Below are positions 7,255 to 16,248 of a DNA stretch of 64,000 nt, piece after piece. The stretch spans positions 248,001-312,000 of the forward strand of contig JAUMYN010000001.1 in the NCBI GenBank assembly GCA_030528625.1, written 5' to 3'. Position numbers and translations under genes: made by a program. Source of the stretch: Candidatus Saccharimonadota bacterium. Lineage in GTDB: Bacteria; Patescibacteriota; Saccharimonadia; Saccharimonadales; Saccharimonadaceae. Within the stretch, counting starts at the first letter, position 1. Each line of letters opens with the position of its first letter. Under the pieces are notes generated by a model. It saw only the letters and a program-made list of their open reading frames with translations. It was not told the origin of the DNA and searched no databases.

Positions 7255-7300
7255 GGATGGGTGTCAGCTTGCTTGTTATCCAAGTTGCTGACACCCATCC
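7255..7300. repeat. Long perfect inverted repeat
   Basis: Two 14-nt arms, GGATGGGTGTCAGC (7255-7268) and GCTGACACCCATCC (7287-7300), with an 18-nt loop and no T-run beside it. A second hairpin lies immediately to the right (about 7302-7323, TGGAGCGCG/CGCACTCCA). That second stem is better formed as minus-strand RNA, through a G-U pair. It lies upstream of the S66 gene and may be an untranslated or decayed element. Confidence 0.6.
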
Positions 7301-7436
7301 GTGGAGCGCGTAAACGCACTCCATACTCACGATCATGGTGTGAGACGGTTGATCCCGCGGTAGAGGAAAGTAACTGAATTCTTGGTAAGATGAAATCGAT
7401 GATTGCTAGAGAGGCGTGGCACCTGGAAGATAATTA

Positions 7437-7964
7437 CTAAAATTTCCTGCGCTGTATAGGCTTTAGGCGAGTGGGTATCTTCTTGTTTGTGAGCGCAGAC
7501 TGGATTCTATCGATCTCATTACCGTTTATCTCTATAAGATTTTCTATATAATCACGCTTTCCTTCAAATAAAATCGAATTATGCAGGTATATCAAGCCCT
7601 GGTAGGCAGTCTCGATTCGTTCTTGGCTAGGTATAACTCTAATCCATGACAGCGCCCTCTTCATTGGGACTAATGTATAGTTTGACATTAAATTTGTTGC
7701 TGTTTTTCTAAGATCATCGGTAACTGAGTCTATAATATCCATCTCGCGCCTACTTGGCTTTGCTGGAAAGTAGTTTGTTAGTCTATTCGAATAGAAAATA
7801 ACTCGGCTTAGTGCGATTTGTATGTGCTCGCGTGTTTTTTGTATGGGTATGATAACCAGTATCTTTAGCAGTTCACCAATAACAAGCAAGATAACGCCAC
7901 CGACCAGTGTTATGCACGCAGTAAGTATTATAGACTCTACGCTGTTAACCTCAAGCCCCGTCAT
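7437..7964 (-). CDS. Hypothetical membrane-anchored protein
   Basis: 175 aa. An N-terminal hydrophobic span (about residues 11-38, ILTACITLVGGVILLVIG plus LLKILVIIPI) precedes a basic helical cytoplasmic or extracellular domain ending RLKPIQRRKF. No known domain is recognised. A TTAGTA/TAGTAA element lies 5-6 nt ahead of the ATG, compatible with a leaderless start. AT content is higher than in the flanking genes. It stands alone between the S66 and SPFH genes. Confidence 0.6.
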   Translation of the reverse strand: MTGLEVNSVESIILTACITLVGGVILLVIGELLKILVIIPIQKTREHIQIALSRVIFYSNRLTNYFPAKPSRREMDIIDSVTDDLRKTATNLMSNYTLVPMKRALSWIRVIPSQERIETAYQGLIYLHNSILFEGKRDYIENLIEINGNEIDRIQSALTNKKIPTRLKPIQRRKF

Positions 7965-8003
7965 ATATATTACTAAACCTATGCAGTAGCGTATATTATC
8001 TGG

Positions 8004-8747
8004 CTACTTCTTCCCGCCCCTCAGCGCGTCGATCAGCTCCACCGGGAAGAGCATCATAGTCTTTTGTGACGGTTCGGTGGAGATGCGCTCCAGGGTGTTC
8101 AGGGTGCGCAGGTTGATGGCGCCAGGGGTGGTAGCTAGGATTTTGGCGGCTTGTGCCAGCGTTTCAGCGGCAGCTTTTTCGCCGTCGGCGTTGATGATGT
8201 TGGCGCGGCGCTCACGCTCAGCTTCGGCTTGCTTGGCCATGGCGCGCTTCATATCACCCGGCAGCTCGATGTTCTGAATCTTGACATTTTCCACGTCAAT
8301 GCCCCATTTGTCGGTCTCAGCGTCAACAATTTGCTTAATTTGCTGCGAAATTTCCTCACGCTTAGCCAGCAGGTCGTCCATGTCGACATTTCCCGTCACG
8401 TCGCGCAGCGCTGCTTGAGCAAACTGACTCGTCGCATAGATGTAGTTCGTCGTTTCTAGCACCGCTTTTGGCGCGTTGATGACCCGGAAATACACTACGG
8501 CATCTACGCCTACGGTCACGTTGTCTTTGGTAATGACTTCTTGTTTGGGCACGTCGATTGGTGTCGAGCGCACGTCAACTAGCATCATTTGCTGGAAAAT
8601 CGGCACCACAATGCGCAGGCCTGGTTCGCGCAGGCCAGTAAAGCGCCCCAGCGTCAGCACCACGCCGCGCTGATATTGATTGACCACTCGAATACCGCTG
8701 AGCACGAATGCCAGCAGCAGAACCGCGATAACAATAATAAACTCCAT
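8004..8747 (-). CDS. SPFH/stomatin-family membrane protein (slipin)
   Basis: 247 aa. It has one N-terminal transmembrane segment (about residues 2-20), then the SPFH/band-7 domain: VNQYQRGVVLTLGRFTGLREPGL, VDVRSTPIDVPKQEVITKDNVTV, YFRVINAPKAV, then ALRDVTGNVDMDDLLAKREE and the KIQNIELPGDMKRAMAKQAEAERERRA segment typical of slipins and the start of the coiled coil. Family members form oligomeric rings that organise membrane microdomains and often regulate membrane proteases; no NfeD-type partner is adjacent. The start has a strong Shine-Dalgarno site (AAGGAGGAG, 3 nt before the ATG) with a TATGCT box about 30 nt upstream. Confidence 0.9.
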   Translation of the reverse strand: MEFIIVIAVLLLAFVLSGIRVVNQYQRGVVLTLGRFTGLREPGLRIVVPIFQQMMLVDVRSTPIDVPKQEVITKDNVTVGVDAVVYFRVINAPKAVLETTNYIYATSQFAQAALRDVTGNVDMDDLLAKREEISQQIKQIVDAETDKWGIDVENVKIQNIELPGDMKRAMAKQAEAERERRANIINADGEKAAAETLAQAAKILATTPGAINLRTLNTLERISTEPSQKTMMLFPVELIDALRGGKK

Positions 8748-8801
8748 AACTCCTCCTTATTGGTTACTGGCTCTAGCATAGCACAGACTTGAGCTCTGCG
8801 G

Positions 8802-9812
8802 CTACTTCGCCGTGGCGTCGGCGATCAGCTGCTCGACAAGCGCCGTGGTGGTCACGCCGGCTGCTTGCCATAGCTTAGGATACATGCTAATGCTGGTAAA
8901 GCCAGGAATGCTGTTAATTTCATTAAGAAAAATCCGCCCCTGCTCGTCCAGGAAAAAGTCAACGCGTGCCATGCCGTGTCCATTGGTCGCTTGGTAGGCG
9001 CGGCGGGCGTAGTCTTGTAACGTAGCAAGTGTTGCCGCCGGCAGGGCTGCTGGAATGGCCGTCTGCGAAGCGCTGTCGCCACTGTATTTATCATCATAGC
9101 TGTAGAATTCCTCGCCAGGCATAATCTCGCCAGCGCCACTGACAACGATCTGGCTGCCGCTGCCGCGCACTGCTAATTCAATCTCGCGAGCGTTGACGGC
9201 TTGCTCGATCAGCACCGTGGTGTCGTAGCGTAGGGCGTCGGTCAGCGCCGGCGCTAGTTCGTCGGCTGAGTGCACCTTGTGAACGCCGACCGATGAGCCG
9301 GCGCGCGACGGCTTAACGAAGCAGGTTGGCCCTAGTGCGGTCTCCAGCTCTGCATAGGTAGGATACGGTTCGCCACGATACACCCGCCACGGCACTACGG
9401 GCACACCAGCCGCTGCCGCTAGCCGCTTGGTCATATCTTTCTCCATAGTGACCGCTGCCGATAGGACGCTTGGCCCGATGCAGGGCAAATGCAACAACTC
9501 GGCTAAGCCTTGCACTGTGCCATCCTCGCCGCGCTGACCGTGCAGTACCGGAAAGAGCAGAGTAGGCTTAAGGATTTCTTGGGGATTATCAAGCTGGAAC
9601 GCACCCTGGCCGAGCAGTGGCTGCAAGTGCCGGCGCTTGGCGGGCGGCGCGGCCTCATCGGCCAGCCACCACGCACCTTGCTGGTCAATATAGCCGTAGC
9701 TCACATGGTGCGGCGTGTCGGCCAGCGCGTCAGCAATGGTGCGCGCCGATCGCAGCGACACCTCGTGCTCGGAAGATTCGCCGCCAAATAACAGTAGAAT
9801 GTGATGTGTCAT
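8802..9812 (-). CDS. ddl: D-alanine--D-alanine ligase
   Basis: 336-aa ATP-grasp ligase that joins two D-alanines for peptidoglycan precursors. Evidence: the N-terminal LLFGGESSEHEVSLRSA (the GG.S.EH.VS signature), LPCIGPSVLSAAVTMEKDMTKRLA (the IGP motif with the lysine that binds ATP), CFVKPSRAGSSVGVHKV (ATP-grasp lid), EIELAVRGSG, and the C-terminal ARVDFFLDEQGRIFLNEINSIPGFT with the Mg-binding Glu and Asn. The length is normal for the family. The ATG lies 7 nt after TACAAT on the minus strand, so a leaderless transcript is likely. Presence implies cell-wall synthesis from D-Ala-D-Ala. Confidence 0.95.
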   Translation of the reverse strand: MTHHILLLFGGESSEHEVSLRSARTIADALADTPHHVSYGYIDQQGAWWLADEAAPPAKRRHLQPLLGQGAFQLDNPQEILKPTLLFPVLHGQRGEDGTVQGLAELLHLPCIGPSVLSAAVTMEKDMTKRLAAAAGVPVVPWRVYRGEPYPTYAELETALGPTCFVKPSRAGSSVGVHKVHSADELAPALTDALRYDTTVLIEQAVNAREIELAVRGSGSQIVVSGAGEIMPGEEFYSYDDKYSGDSASQTAIPAALPAATLATLQDYARRAYQATNGHGMARVDFFLDEQGRIFLNEINSIPGFTSISMYPKLWQAAGVTTTALVEQLIADATAK

Positions 9813-9847
9813 ATAGTTTATTGTAGCATGGGAGGCGGGGCAGCATG

Positions 9848-9853
9848 TATACT
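9848..9853 (+). promoter_or_regulatory. -10 box of rarA (leaderless)
   Basis: TATACT, 6 nt before the ATG at 9860. It fixes the start of rarA at MDNRQPL. Confidence 0.65.
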
Positions 9854-9859
9854 AGGAAT

Positions 9860-11047
9860 ATGGACAATCGTCAACCGCTGGCAGAACGAATGCGCCCTCA
9901 GACCCTGGATGAGGTGATTGGGCAGGGGCAATTGCTGGGCGAGGCGCAGCTGCTCAGGCAGATCATTACCAATAAGCAGCCGGTGAGTCTGATTTTATGG
10001 GGGCCACCAGGGACAGGCAAGACGACACTGGCGCGGATTATTGCGCGCGAGGTCGAGGCGGAGTTTGTTGAGCTGAGCGCGGTGACCAGCGGCAAAAAAG
10101 ACGTCGAGCGGGTCATCGAGCACGCCCGCCAAAACTGGAATTTGCAGCTACGCACCGTGCTGTTCGTGGACGAAATTCACCGCTTTAACAAGGCGCAGCA
10201 GGATGCTTTTTTGCCGCATGTGGAGTCGGGGCTGATCACTCTCATTGGCGCGACCACCGAAAACCCCAGCTTTGAAGTCATCCCGGCGCTGCTCAGCCGG
10301 ACGCGGGTGCTGGTGTTGTCGCCGCTCAGTAAAGAGGAGTTGATGAACATTATGAAGCGGGCGCTCAAAACCCTGGGCAAGACGCGCGCTGTCACGCCCA
10401 AGGCGCTGGACTATCTGACTGAGCTGGCGGGCGGTGATGCGCGGGTAGCGTTGGGTAATCTCGAATTGGCGCTCAGTTTTGGCGACAAAGTGACACCAGA
10501 GGTAGCGCGGGCGGCAGCGCAGAAAAAACTACCCGGTTATGACAAGGCGGGCGACATGCACTACGACGTTATCTCGGCGTTCATCAAGTCGATGCGCGGC
10601 TCGGACGTTACGGCAACGCTGTACTATCTGGCGCGGATGATCGATGCGGGCGAAGATCCGAAGTTTATCGCTCGGCGCATGGTGATTTTTGCTTCAGAGG
10701 ACATTGGTCTGGCGGGCAATGGCGCCCTCGCCCTGGCAGTGGCGACGTTCCAGGCGGTGGAACGAGTGGGACTCCCAGAGGCGAATTATAATTTGTATCA
10801 CTGCGCGGTCGCCCTGGCGCGCAGCCCGAAATCACGCGAAATTACCGACCTGATGCACGCTGCCCAGGCCCTGGCAAAACAATTTCCACACAGCCCCGTG
10901 CCGCTGCACCTGCGTAACGCTCCGACAAAGCTCATGAAAGAACTCGGTTACGGCAAAGATTACCAATGGAAGGCAGATTTTAAGCACCAAAAAGGCTTTT
11001 TGCCGGATGAGGTCTTCGATTACACACAAGGATCCCGCTCATGTTGA
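9860..11047 (+). CDS. rarA: Replication-associated recombination ATPase RarA (MgsA)
   Basis: 395-aa AAA+ ATPase related to clamp-loader subunits that acts at stalled replication forks. The N-terminus [22 protein letters not shown] is the RarA signature. Walker A is GPPGTGKTT, Walker B is [23 protein letters not shown], sensor 1 is [13 protein letters not shown], followed by LLSRTRV. The C-terminal half carries the tetramerisation/MgsA domain ([27 protein letters not shown]). The start is taken at 9860 because the ATG is positioned 6 nt after a TATACT box; an in-frame ATG five codons earlier would overlap that box. It is divergent from ddl across a short shared promoter region. Confidence 0.95.
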   Translation: MDNRQPLAERMRPQTLDEVIGQGQLLGEAQLLRQIITNKQPVSLILWGPPGTGKTTLARIIAREVEAEFVELSAVTSGKKDVERVIEHARQNWNLQLRTVLFVDEIHRFNKAQQDAFLPHVESGLITLIGATTENPSFEVIPALLSRTRVLVLSPLSKEELMNIMKRALKTLGKTRAVTPKALDYLTELAGGDARVALGNLELALSFGDKVTPEVARAAAQKKLPGYDKAGDMHYDVISAFIKSMRGSDVTATLYYLARMIDAGEDPKFIARRMVIFASEDIGLAGNGALALAVATFQAVERVGLPEANYNLYHCAVALARSPKSREITDLMHAAQALAKQFPHSPVPLHLRNAPTKLMKELGYGKDYQWKADFKHQKGFLPDEVFDYTQGSRSC

Positions 11048-11122
11048 GATTTTCCTCTTTACTATCTGACAATTGGTAGTATAATAAGGACTGATAGTTA
11101 TAAACAAGGAGAATACTATTCC

Positions 11123-11743
11123 ATGGCAACCAAACGACAACCTCAAGATGCTTCAGTATCGCAGCCAGTAGGGCCAGTGCCGGTACAACCGGTCGCCCCT
11201 GTGCCGCCACAGGTCTATGCTCAAGCGCCGCAGCCAGTTGGTATGCCGCAGCAGCCAACGCAGTATATCGTTATGCAGCAGTCCCTCAAGGGAGTTGGCG
11301 GTTGGCTGATTTTTTGGCTGATCTGTTTCGGCTTTGCAGCAATTGGCTACATCTATAGCTTTTTTGCGTCGATGCTTAATCTGTCATCAGCCCCTGCAAT
11401 CGTCTCGCTAATCTTTGCGCCGTTGTTGGCGGCTGGCTATATCACGTCGATCGTCCTCATCGCGATGCAGAAGAAGCTTGGCCGGCTACTTACCTGGATT
11501 ACCCTCGGTGTCTCAGCGGTGTTCAGTGTAGTAAATACCATCGTAGCTTACGTCACAGTAAGCAGCGCTGCGCGTTCGTTTGACACTTACTACTCTTCCT
11601 ATTCTAGCTATTCTACTAGTTCGGTAGTAGAGAAGAGCCTGCCGCTAGTAATTGCGACCATTTTGGTCTCTCTTGTGGTGCACGCCCTGATTGCGCTGTA
11701 CTTCATTCTGTCAAAGCGCGTCAAGGAGACGCTAGTTAACTAA
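11123..11743 (+). CDS. Hypothetical integral membrane protein with Pro/Gln-rich N-terminus
   Basis: 206 aa. The first ~55 residues are low-complexity, rich in Pro, Gln, Val and Ala (VQPVAPVPPQVYAQAPQP), and probably cytoplasmic. The rest has four hydrophobic spans (about residues 63-85, 92-115, 122-145 and 175-197) separated by a Ser/Tyr-rich loop (YYSSYSSYSTSS). The start of the membrane part, GVGGWLIFWLICFG, resembles DUF2569-like membrane proteins, but only loosely. A TATAAT box at about 11080 and AAGGAGA at about 11107 precede the ATG. A good terminator follows. Confidence 0.7.
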   Translation: MATKRQPQDASVSQPVGPVPVQPVAPVPPQVYAQAPQPVGMPQQPTQYIVMQQSLKGVGGWLIFWLICFGFAAIGYIYSFFASMLNLSSAPAIVSLIFAPLLAAGYITSIVLIAMQKKLGRLLTWITLGVSAVFSVVNTIVAYVTVSSAARSFDTYYSSYSSYSTSSVVEKSLPLVIATILVSLVVHALIALYFILSKRVKETLVN

Positions 11744-11758
11744 GCGCAACGAGCTTAG

Positions 11759-11788
11759 AAAACCGCTCCAATATTGGGGCGGTTTTTT
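11759..11788 (+). terminator. Terminator after 11123-11743
   Basis: Stem AACCGCTCC (11761-11769) / GGGGCGGTT (11776-11784), one G-U pair, followed by a T-run. Confidence 0.85.
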
Positions 11789-11847
11789 AATTGAACTGGG
11801 CGCCTTGGCGGCTGCGGGCTGGGTGGCCTGATGAGAGCTGCTCTCGG

Positions 11848-13686
11848 CTACTGCCTGGCAGCGCGCTTGCGTTCGTTGGCGTCCAGATAGCGCTTGCGCA
11901 GCCGCAAATTTTTCGGCGTCACCTCCAGAAGCTCGTCGTCCTCGATGAAGTCAATGCATTGCTCTAAGCTAAACTGTGTAAATGGCGTGAGCTGCACCGT
12001 GCCGTCGGACGATTTGCTGCGCATGTTCGTCAAATGCTTGGCCTTGCAGACGTTAATTTCCAGATCTTCCTGGCGATTATAAATACCGACGATCATTCCG
12101 GCATACACTTCCGTGCCCGGCCCGACCAGCAGTTCGCCGCGGGCTTCGGCCGCCTGTAGAGCGTACGGCGTGGTGGTGCCAGCTTCAAAGGCGATGAGTA
12201 CGCCGCCACGGGTTTTTGGCAATTTACCGCCCAGCGGTTGATAGCCATGCGGCAGGGAATTCATGATCACCGTGCCTTTGGTGGCGGTCAATAGTACGTT
12301 GCGCAGGCCGATCAACGCCCGTGTCGGCAAAATATAGGTCAAGCGCACCGCACCAGAAGCGGTGGTTTCTTGGCTGCGCATTTCGGCTCGCCGCGCACCC
12401 AACTCTTGGCTAATGGCGCCGACAAACTCCGGCCCAACCTCAATCAGCAATTCTTCGACCGGCTCTTTTTCTGCGCCGTCTTCCTGAATGGTCACCACTT
12501 GTGGCCGGCCAACCTCAAATTCAAAGCCTTCGCGGCGCATGGTCTCAATGAGCACTGACAAGTGCAGTTCGCCGCGCCCCGAGATCGTAAAGCCGATACC
12601 GTTTTCTTCAACGCGCAGCGCCACATTCGTTTCCAGTTCGCGCTGCAAACGGTCGCCGATTTGCCGTGAGGTGGTGAACTCGCCCTCTTTGCCCTTCATC
12701 GGGCTGGTGTTCGGGCCGAGGTACATACTCAATGTCGGCGCTTCAATAGCAATCGCTGGCAGGGCTTCAGGCTGTTCTTTATCGGCAATCGTATCGCCAA
12801 TGTGCGCTTCACTCACGCCAACCAGCGCCACGATGTCGCCAGCAAACGCCTCGTCAAGCTCTTCGCGACTCAAGCCGCGGTAGTCAAAGACTTTCTCCAC
12901 CCGCGCTGAACCTGCAACCTCGCCATTCTTCATCAAACTGACCGCCAGGCCGCGCTTAACCGACCCGCGAGCAATCCGCCCGATGGCATATTTACCTTGG
13001 AAGGTGTCGTACTGCAGGCTGGTCACTAGCATCTGAAACCCGCCGTCAGCCGTGATGCTCGGTGCGGGAATGTCATTGATAATCGCCTCAAAAATCGGCG
13101 TCAGATCGGCGTCGCTCGCTGGGTCGCTTGGCATCTCGCGCCAAGCTTTGCCATCGCGCCCAACGGCATAATAAATTGGATAATGCAGCTGACTATCATC
13201 AGTCGCCAGCTCCAAAAACAGGTCCGACAGCTCATCTTCCACTTCAGCGATCCGGCGCGCCGGCTTGTCAATTTTATTGATCACCACCACGGGTTTGAGC
13301 CCCAGCTCCAGCGCCTTTGACAGCACAAACTTAGTCTGCGGCATTGGCCCTTCCTGCGCATCAACGATCAGTAGCACGCCGTCCGCCATCTGTAGCGTGC
13401 GCTCCACTTCGCCCGAAAAGTCGGCGTGACCTGGCGTGTCGATAATATTGATTTTATACTCATCGCCGTCCGGCTGTTGATAAAACACAGAGGTCTGCTT
13501 GGCGGTGATGGTAATACCGCGCTCGTGCTCTTGATCGCCCGAGTCCATGATGAGCTCTTGTGCCATCTCGGCCTGGTTGTCGCGAAACGTGCGCGACTGC
13601 TTCAAAAGCCCGTCCACCATGGTCGTCTTGCCGTGGTCAACATGGGCAATAATTGCGATATTGCGAATGTGTGATGTGTTATTCAT
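11848..13686 (-). CDS. typA: Ribosome-associated GTPase TypA/BipA
   Basis: 612-aa translational GTPase related to EF-G and LepA, involved in ribosome assembly and stress adaptation. G1 is AHVDHGKTT, the G2 region is ERGITITAKQ, G3 is DTPGHADF, G4 is NKIDK. The C-terminal BipA part includes TSRQIGDRLQRELETNVALRV, RGELHLSVLIETMRREGFE and NLRLRKRYLDANERKRAARQ. I choose the ATG at 13686 (MNNTSHIRNIAIIAH) since the GTPase fold begins there; an alternative in-frame start at 13737 would add 17 residues. The leader holds AGAGGAGG, then a 6-bp hairpin, then the ATG. Confidence 0.95.
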   Translation of the reverse strand: MNNTSHIRNIAIIAHVDHGKTTMVDGLLKQSRTFRDNQAEMAQELIMDSGDQEHERGITITAKQTSVFYQQPDGDEYKINIIDTPGHADFSGEVERTLQMADGVLLIVDAQEGPMPQTKFVLSKALELGLKPVVVINKIDKPARRIAEVEDELSDLFLELATDDSQLHYPIYYAVGRDGKAWREMPSDPASDADLTPIFEAIINDIPAPSITADGGFQMLVTSLQYDTFQGKYAIGRIARGSVKRGLAVSLMKNGEVAGSARVEKVFDYRGLSREELDEAFAGDIVALVGVSEAHIGDTIADKEQPEALPAIAIEAPTLSMYLGPNTSPMKGKEGEFTTSRQIGDRLQRELETNVALRVEENGIGFTISGRGELHLSVLIETMRREGFEFEVGRPQVVTIQEDGAEKEPVEELLIEVGPEFVGAISQELGARRAEMRSQETTASGAVRLTYILPTRALIGLRNVLLTATKGTVIMNSLPHGYQPLGGKLPKTRGGVLIAFEAGTTTPYALQAAEARGELLVGPGTEVYAGMIVGIYNRQEDLEINVCKAKHLTNMRSKSSDGTVQLTPFTQFSLEQCIDFIEDDELLEVTPKNLRLRKRYLDANERKRAARQ

Positions 13687-13730
13687 AAAAATAGGGTCTG
13701 ATTCGCCAGACCTCCTCTTGAATTCATTAT
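13687..13730 (-). promoter_or_regulatory. typA leader with hairpin between SD and start
   Basis: On the minus strand TATAAT is followed by AAGAGGAGGTCTGG. GGTCTG-GCGAAT-CAGACC then forms a perfect 6-bp hairpin, followed by CTATTTTT and the ATG. The SD is too far (about 25 nt) unless the hairpin brings it close. Confidence 0.5.
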
Positions 13731-13740
13731 ACCACACTCG

Positions 13741-14291
13741 TTAGTATCTGATAACCTCAACAGCTGCTTGCGGCAACTTCGCCGCTTCGAGAGTTAGAGG
13801 CGCCTCACCGCCTAAGGATATAATTTCTCGTGGAGTGCAATCCAAGGCGCCCCATAGTCCATACGCACCGAGTTCGGCAATGTAGCGGGATGTCTCAGGA
13901 TCGTGAGGTGCGTCAGGGCATTCAGTGATTTCTCGATATGAACAGTATACCACAGGAGTGTTGTCGGGCTGGTAGAAGTAGCCAGTAATAATTAAATCGG
14001 TGAGGCAAGTGAGGTGGTTTAGCTCCGGAGACGCTCCGTGGCGGATTATCTTTTCGTCATCACTACTTAATTGCCGGCCCAAAAGACGGGAATAGTACCG
14101 AGCTGCCTGAACGAACAAAAATCATGATTACCAGCTGGTTGGAGAAAATGTCTATAGTGGGTGACTCCATCGGCACCCTGGTTAATATAGGTCACTCCTA
14201 TGGGTGCGGTACAGTAAGAACTTGGCTCGTAGTCGGGGCAGCGAATAACGGAATGAAGAGAAGGTATATCTTCACGTAGCGTAAAAGACAT
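13741..14291 (-). pseudogene. Hypothetical gene split by a -1 frameshift at a T5 run
   Basis: Two reading frames on the minus strand look like halves of one protein. The first begins at the ATG at 14291, exactly 6 nt after TATAGT, and reads MSFTLREDIPSLHSVIRCPD up to ..HFLQPAGNHDF before going out of frame and stopping at 14067. The second continues from the same place (..FVQAARYYSRLLGRQLSSDDEK..) to 13741 without a plausible start of its own. They join if one base is re-read in GATTTTTGTTC (near 14118). A joined product would be about 183 aa with many His, Cys and Tyr residues and no recognised domain. It may be a real pseudogene, a base-calling error or a slippery frameshift site. Confidence 0.55.
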
Positions 14292-14333
14292 GCCTTCACT
14301 ATACACTAAAAATATAAAAAAGTCAAATAAACA

Positions 14334-14410
14334 TGGTGGGAAATACAGGGCTCGAACCTGTGACCTCACGAATGTGAATCGTGCGCTCTAGCCAACTGAG
14401 CTAATTTCCC
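14334..14410 (-). tRNA. tRNA-Val(CAC)
   Basis: Acceptor GGGAAAT/ATTTCCC, D arm GCTC-AGTTGGCTA-GAGC, anticodon stem CACGA/TCGTG with loop TTCACAT (CAC), T loop TTCGAGC, discriminator A and encoded CCA. Confidence 0.95.
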
Positions 14411-14421
14411 ATGATAAATTC

Positions 14422-14506
14422 TGGTGCGGACGAAAGGACTTGAACCTTCACGCCGTGAGGCACATGCTCCTAAGGCATGCGTGTCTACCAATTCCACCAC
14501 GTCCGC
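14422..14506 (-). tRNA. tRNA-Leu(TAG)
   Basis: Long-variable-arm tRNA on the minus strand: acceptor GCGGACG/CGTCCGC, anticodon loop CTTAGGA (anticodon TAG), variable arm TGCCTCACGGCGTG, T loop TTCAAGT, encoded CCA. It lies 12 nt from tRNA-Val and is probably co-transcribed with it. Confidence 0.95.
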
Positions 14507-14590
14507 ATGTACTCAGTATAGCAAACTACCCGACTCTTATCAACGCCCGCGTCGTATGCTAGAATATGAACAGTAGAACAAGGAGGGTAG

Positions 14591-16189
14591 ATGAATAAGG
14601 TAGCGGCATATCTAAACGAGCATGTGGCGGGTGAAGTATTGACTGCAGATGCTGCTTTGAGCGCGGCTCAGACCGATGGCAGCGTGCTATTGCGCCGTCC
14701 CGAGATGGTGGTGCGCGTTTCAAATGTTAATGATATCCGCAAAATCATGCGGTTTTGTTCGCAACTAGCCGAAAAGGGCCACGTCATGCCGGTGTCGGTG
14801 CGCGGTCATGGTACTGATACAACCGGTGCGGCAACGGGTACGGGGATTATGATCGAGCTGGCGCCCTATATGAATCGCGTGGCTGGGTTGGATGTTAAGC
14901 AGCGCCTGATTCACGTACAGGCCGGTATATCGCTGGCGGCGGTTGAAGCGGTGCTGTCGACGCATAAAGGGCTCGGCCTGCCAACAGGAAGTACCGTGAG
15001 GCCTCAGGGAACGGTTGGCGGAGCGATCGGCTCTGGGATCGCTGGGTGGCAGGCGGGCCGGTGCGCGCCTTTCGGACAAGCAGTTCAGCAGCTGGAGGTT
15101 GTGCTCAGCAATGGCGAGGTGTTGCAGACGGGGCGGCTCAGTAAGCGGGAGCTGCACAAAAAGAAGGGCTTGGCGAATTTCGAGGGCGAAATTTATCGGC
15201 AGGTAGATAATTTGATTACAGACAATGCCGAACTGTTGGCCCAACTTGACCCCGAAGTGCCCGAGACAGCTGGTTATGCCGGTATTGCCAAAGTCAAGCG
15301 GCGCGATGGGTCGTTTGATCTCACGCCGCTCTTTATCGGCGCACAGGGCGGTTTGGGAATTATCAGCGAGGTTATCCTAAAAGCTGATTTTGTTCGTCCA
15401 GAAGTGACCGCCGTGGTTGCTGCATACGGTGCGGTGGAGGACGCTCAGGCTGCGGCCGAGATAGCTGTGCAGCTGCCTGCGGCGAGCGTTGATATTGTTG
15501 ATGGTAGGCTGTTTGAGCGGGCGGCCCAGGGCGGCAAGAAGCTTAGTTGGGCGCCAAAAAAGGCCTTCCGAGGGGCGGTATTGTTAGTGGTGTTCGACGA
15601 TTTCTCAGTACGAACACGCACAAAATTAGCCAAAAAGCTTATCAAGCGCCTGCCTGGCGAGCCGCTAGAGACAGAGGTGATGACTATGGAGTTGTCGGAA
15701 GAACAGGGTATCTATGCTGCCGTGTCGCTAGCGGCGCAGCCAGCGGCACCACAGATGGCTGTACCGGCCACATTTAGCGGCCTATGGCTGCCAGCGAATC
15801 GCATGAGTGTTGTTCGTGCCGAGCTGAAGCGCCTCGAAAAAGAATTTTCGACCGAACTGCCGTACGTTATGAGTTTGAAGAGCGGCTTTGTTGATATACT
15901 GCCGCTGTTTAGCACTAACAGGGTGAGCGATCGTCAAAAACTGCTTAAATTGTTGGCGGAGCTAACAGGCATCGTGATGGCGCATGGCGGCACGATGGCG
16001 GGGCGAGGCGGCGATGGTCGCCTGAAGGCTGGCATGATTCGAGCGCGGCTATCGGATGAGGAAAGGCAGCTGCATGATGATATCAAGCATATTTTCGATC
16101 CGTCAGGATTGTTTTCGCCAGGCAGCAAGCACGATGTTGAGGCCAAGCAGCTGGTGGCGGAAGTAAATGCCTGGTGCCGGGCGGCGTAG
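14591..16189 (+). CDS. FAD-linked oxidase (GlcD / D-lactate dehydrogenase-like)
   Basis: 532-aa flavoprotein of the FAD-binding PCMH/VAO superfamily. The FAD-binding domain shows VLLRRPEMVVRVSNVNDI, PVSVRGHGTDTTGAATGTG, GLGLPTGSTVRPQGTVGGAI and LEVVLSNGEVLQTG. The C-terminal FAD-oxidase domain ends GRGGDGRLKAGMI ... HIFDPSGLFSPGSK, matching the IKxxFDPxGLLNPGK ending of the GlcD family. Substrate is likely a 2-hydroxy acid such as D-lactate or glycolate, but this is inferred from family. No Fe-S domain is fused. A Shine-Dalgarno AAGGAGG precedes the ATG, and a TAGAAT box lies about 30 nt upstream. Confidence 0.82.
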   Translation: MNKVAAYLNEHVAGEVLTADAALSAAQTDGSVLLRRPEMVVRVSNVNDIRKIMRFCSQLAEKGHVMPVSVRGHGTDTTGAATGTGIMIELAPYMNRVAGLDVKQRLIHVQAGISLAAVEAVLSTHKGLGLPTGSTVRPQGTVGGAIGSGIAGWQAGRCAPFGQAVQQLEVVLSNGEVLQTGRLSKRELHKKKGLANFEGEIYRQVDNLITDNAELLAQLDPEVPETAGYAGIAKVKRRDGSFDLTPLFIGAQGGLGIISEVILKADFVRPEVTAVVAAYGAVEDAQAAAEIAVQLPAASVDIVDGRLFERAAQGGKKLSWAPKKAFRGAVLLVVFDDFSVRTRTKLAKKLIKRLPGEPLETEVMTMELSEEQGIYAAVSLAAQPAAPQMAVPATFSGLWLPANRMSVVRAELKRLEKEFSTELPYVMSLKSGFVDILPLFSTNRVSDRQKLLKLLAELTGIVMAHGGTMAGRGGDGRLKAGMIRARLSDEERQLHDDIKHIFDPSGLFSPGSKHDVEAKQLVAEVNAWCRAA

Positions 16190-16248
16190 AATTCGCCCAG
16201 CCTCTTGCCAATTCGCGTCCAGTAGCGTATAGTGATGATGGGTCACAT

